Source of the DNA: an uncultured Collinsella sp.
GTDB taxonomy: Bacteria; Actinomycetota; Coriobacteriia; Coriobacteriales; Coriobacteriaceae
Direction: 5' to 3'
Assembly (NCBI GenBank): GCA_958446785.1
Contig: CAUCXP010000095.1
Span: forward strand, 1-6,255
Length of the DNA stretch: 6,255 nt
Made by a program: the position numbers and the translations under genes. This document shows, piece by piece, positions 5,821 to 6,255 of this stretch. The stretch's first letter is position 1. The number at the start of each line of letters is the position of its first letter. The notes beneath the pieces were generated by a model that saw nothing but the letters and a program-made list of their open reading frames with translations, searched no databases and had not been told where the DNA came from.

Positions 5821-5903
5821 CGCTCTCAAAACGTGTACATCAGCCTCCAAAAGCTGCAAAAAATGACATGTTTGGAGGCTGACGTACACGTTTGAGTGGA
5901 GCG
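5821..5903. repeat. Long imperfect inverted repeat in the phosphatase-larC2 intergenic region
   Basis: The left arm 5825-5851 and the right arm 5871-5896 are complementary at 25 of 26 aligned positions, with one extra A in the left arm. The spacer of 19 bases (5852-5870) is A-rich. A further CGCT/AGCG pairing (5821-5824 with 5900-5903) extends the stem past a three-base bulge. The single mismatch (A5839 opposite C5883) becomes a G-U pair in RNA copied from the - strand, so the hairpin is more stable in that direction. There is no T-run after either side, so an intrinsic terminator is unlikely. A dispersed palindromic repeat (MITE-like), a small structured RNA or a protein-binding cruciform are the options. 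The rest of 5699-6038 shows no gene that I can support. Confidence 0.75.
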
Positions 5904-5986
5904 GGCCGGCGTTGGAGCGCGCCAGCACTTGCGCCCAGCAAAAGTCGCACCTATCCCATGACGCCGCCCCTGCGCCGCCCGCGATG

Positions 5987-5995
5987 TGCTAGCGT
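5987..5995 (+). promoter_or_regulatory. Weak extended -10 candidate upstream of larC2
   Basis: TGCTAGCGT fits the pattern TGN-TANNNT of an extended -10 element, with TAGCGT as the hexamer (5990-5995), and would place the start of transcription about 37 bases before the larC2 ATG. No -35 box is visible at the expected distance, so the call is tentative. Confidence 0.25.
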
Positions 5996-6022
5996 TTGGA
6001 TGAACAAAACGAGCCCGCGCGG

Positions 6023-6029
6023 AAAGGAG
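6023..6029 (+). promoter_or_regulatory. Ribosome binding site deciding the larC2 start
   Basis: AAAGGAG lies nine bases before ATG 6039. The same frame is open farther upstream, with in-frame ATGs at 5958 and 6000, but neither has a Shine-Dalgarno match, so 6039 is preferred. Confidence 0.7.
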
Positions 6030-6038
6030 CCGGACCGT

Positions 6039-6255
6039 ATGCCATGCGATAGCACATCCCCGCTGTCCCGCGAGACCGATGCGCCCGAAACCATCGTCAA
6101 GCTGGAATGCGATATTGATGACGCGTCGCCCGAGGTGCTTGCCTACGCCGCCGACCGCCTGCGCGAGGCGGGTGCGCGCGAGGTGCACTGGCTGCCCGTC
6201 TATTGCAAGAAAGGCCGTCTCGGCTGGCAGCTGCAGGTAATCTGCGCCCACGAGG
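6039..6255 (+). CDS. larC2: LarC2-like nickel-pincer cofactor protein (partial, N-terminal part)
   Basis: The frame is open from ATG 6039 to the window edge (72 full codons). After a variable 18-residue leader, residues 19-69 read IVKLECDIDDASPEV, LREAGAREV and LPVYCKKGRLG in order. These match the start of the C-terminal domain of LarC (formerly DUF111): 'ETNIDDM.PE', 'L...GA.DV...P..MKKgRpG'. LarC inserts nickel into the pyridinium-3,5-bisthiocarboxylic acid mononucleotide to make the nickel-pincer cofactor used by lactate racemase and related enzymes. In Lactiplantibacillus plantarum the full LarC joins LarC1 and LarC2 by ribosomal frameshifting. Here the LarC2 portion has its own start and ribosome binding site, with no LarC1 upstream. 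The usual ETN is ECD and the usual MKK is CKK. Downstream lar genes cannot be seen. Confidence 0.8.
   Translation, partial: MPCDSTSPLSRETDAPETIVKLECDIDDASPEVLAYAADRLREAGAREVHWLPVYCKKGRLGWQLQVICAHE

Noticed and set aside
5826..6251. A 141-codon open frame on the - strand across the inverted repeat and larC2
   Set aside because: It starts inside one arm of the inverted repeat and runs antisense to the LarC2 motifs, with no recognisable domain.
1..6255. CRISPR array, tRNA, rRNA, insertion sequence or phage genes
   Set aside because: No regularly spaced repeats, cloverleaf-like sequence, transposase or phage-type protein was seen on either strand.

Overview
This window is most of a histidine-biosynthesis operon from a high-GC bacterium, followed by a convergent phosphatase gene, a structured intergenic region and the start of a nickel-cofactor gene. 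Every gene has a recognisable Shine-Dalgarno site except hisI, where it is weak. The gene order (hisD)-C-B-H-A-F-I-E, the single-function HisB, the unfused HisI and HisE, and a PHP-type histidinol phosphatase next door suggest an actinobacterium of the Coriobacteriia (Collinsella-like). That placement rests on remembered gene layouts and base composition, not on a search.

Layout. Positions 1-88 carry what looks like the last codons of hisD. hisC (90-1205), hisB (1206-1793), hisH (1839-2540), hisA (2537-3280), hisF (3284-4066), hisI (4067-4396) and hisE (4442-4759) follow on the + strand. They are tightly packed: hisC/hisB and hisF/hisI abut, hisH/hisA overlap by ATGA, and only hisB-hisH (45 bp) and hisI-hisE (45 bp) have real gaps. 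The hisB-hisH gap contains a small hairpin. Convergent on the - strand is a PHP-family histidinol-phosphate phosphatase (4787-5698), separated from hisE by 27 bp that hold a second small hairpin. Positions 5699-6038 are non-coding and hold a candidate promoter and operator-like palindrome for the phosphatase, a 9-bp tandem duplication, and a long, nearly perfect inverted repeat (5821-5903). From 6039 to the end runs the N-terminal part of a stand-alone LarC2-like gene.

How the genes work together. HisE and HisI convert phosphoribosyl-ATP to ProFAR. HisA isomerises ProFAR to PRFAR. The HisH-HisF complex makes imidazole glycerol phosphate and AICAR. HisB dehydrates IGP, HisC transaminates the product to histidinol phosphate, the PHP phosphatase removes the phosphate, and HisD (tail only here) oxidises histidinol to histidine. 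HisB lacks a phosphatase domain, so the convergent PHP gene supplies the missing step. hisG and any operon leader lie outside the window. The LarC2-like gene belongs to a different pathway, the nickel-pincer nucleotide cofactor.

The coding part is ordinary core metabolism. The least explained item is the long inverted repeat between the phosphatase and larC2. Two small REP-like hairpins at gene ends, a shifted active-site loop in HisA, and insertions in HisH and the phosphatase are secondary points of interest.
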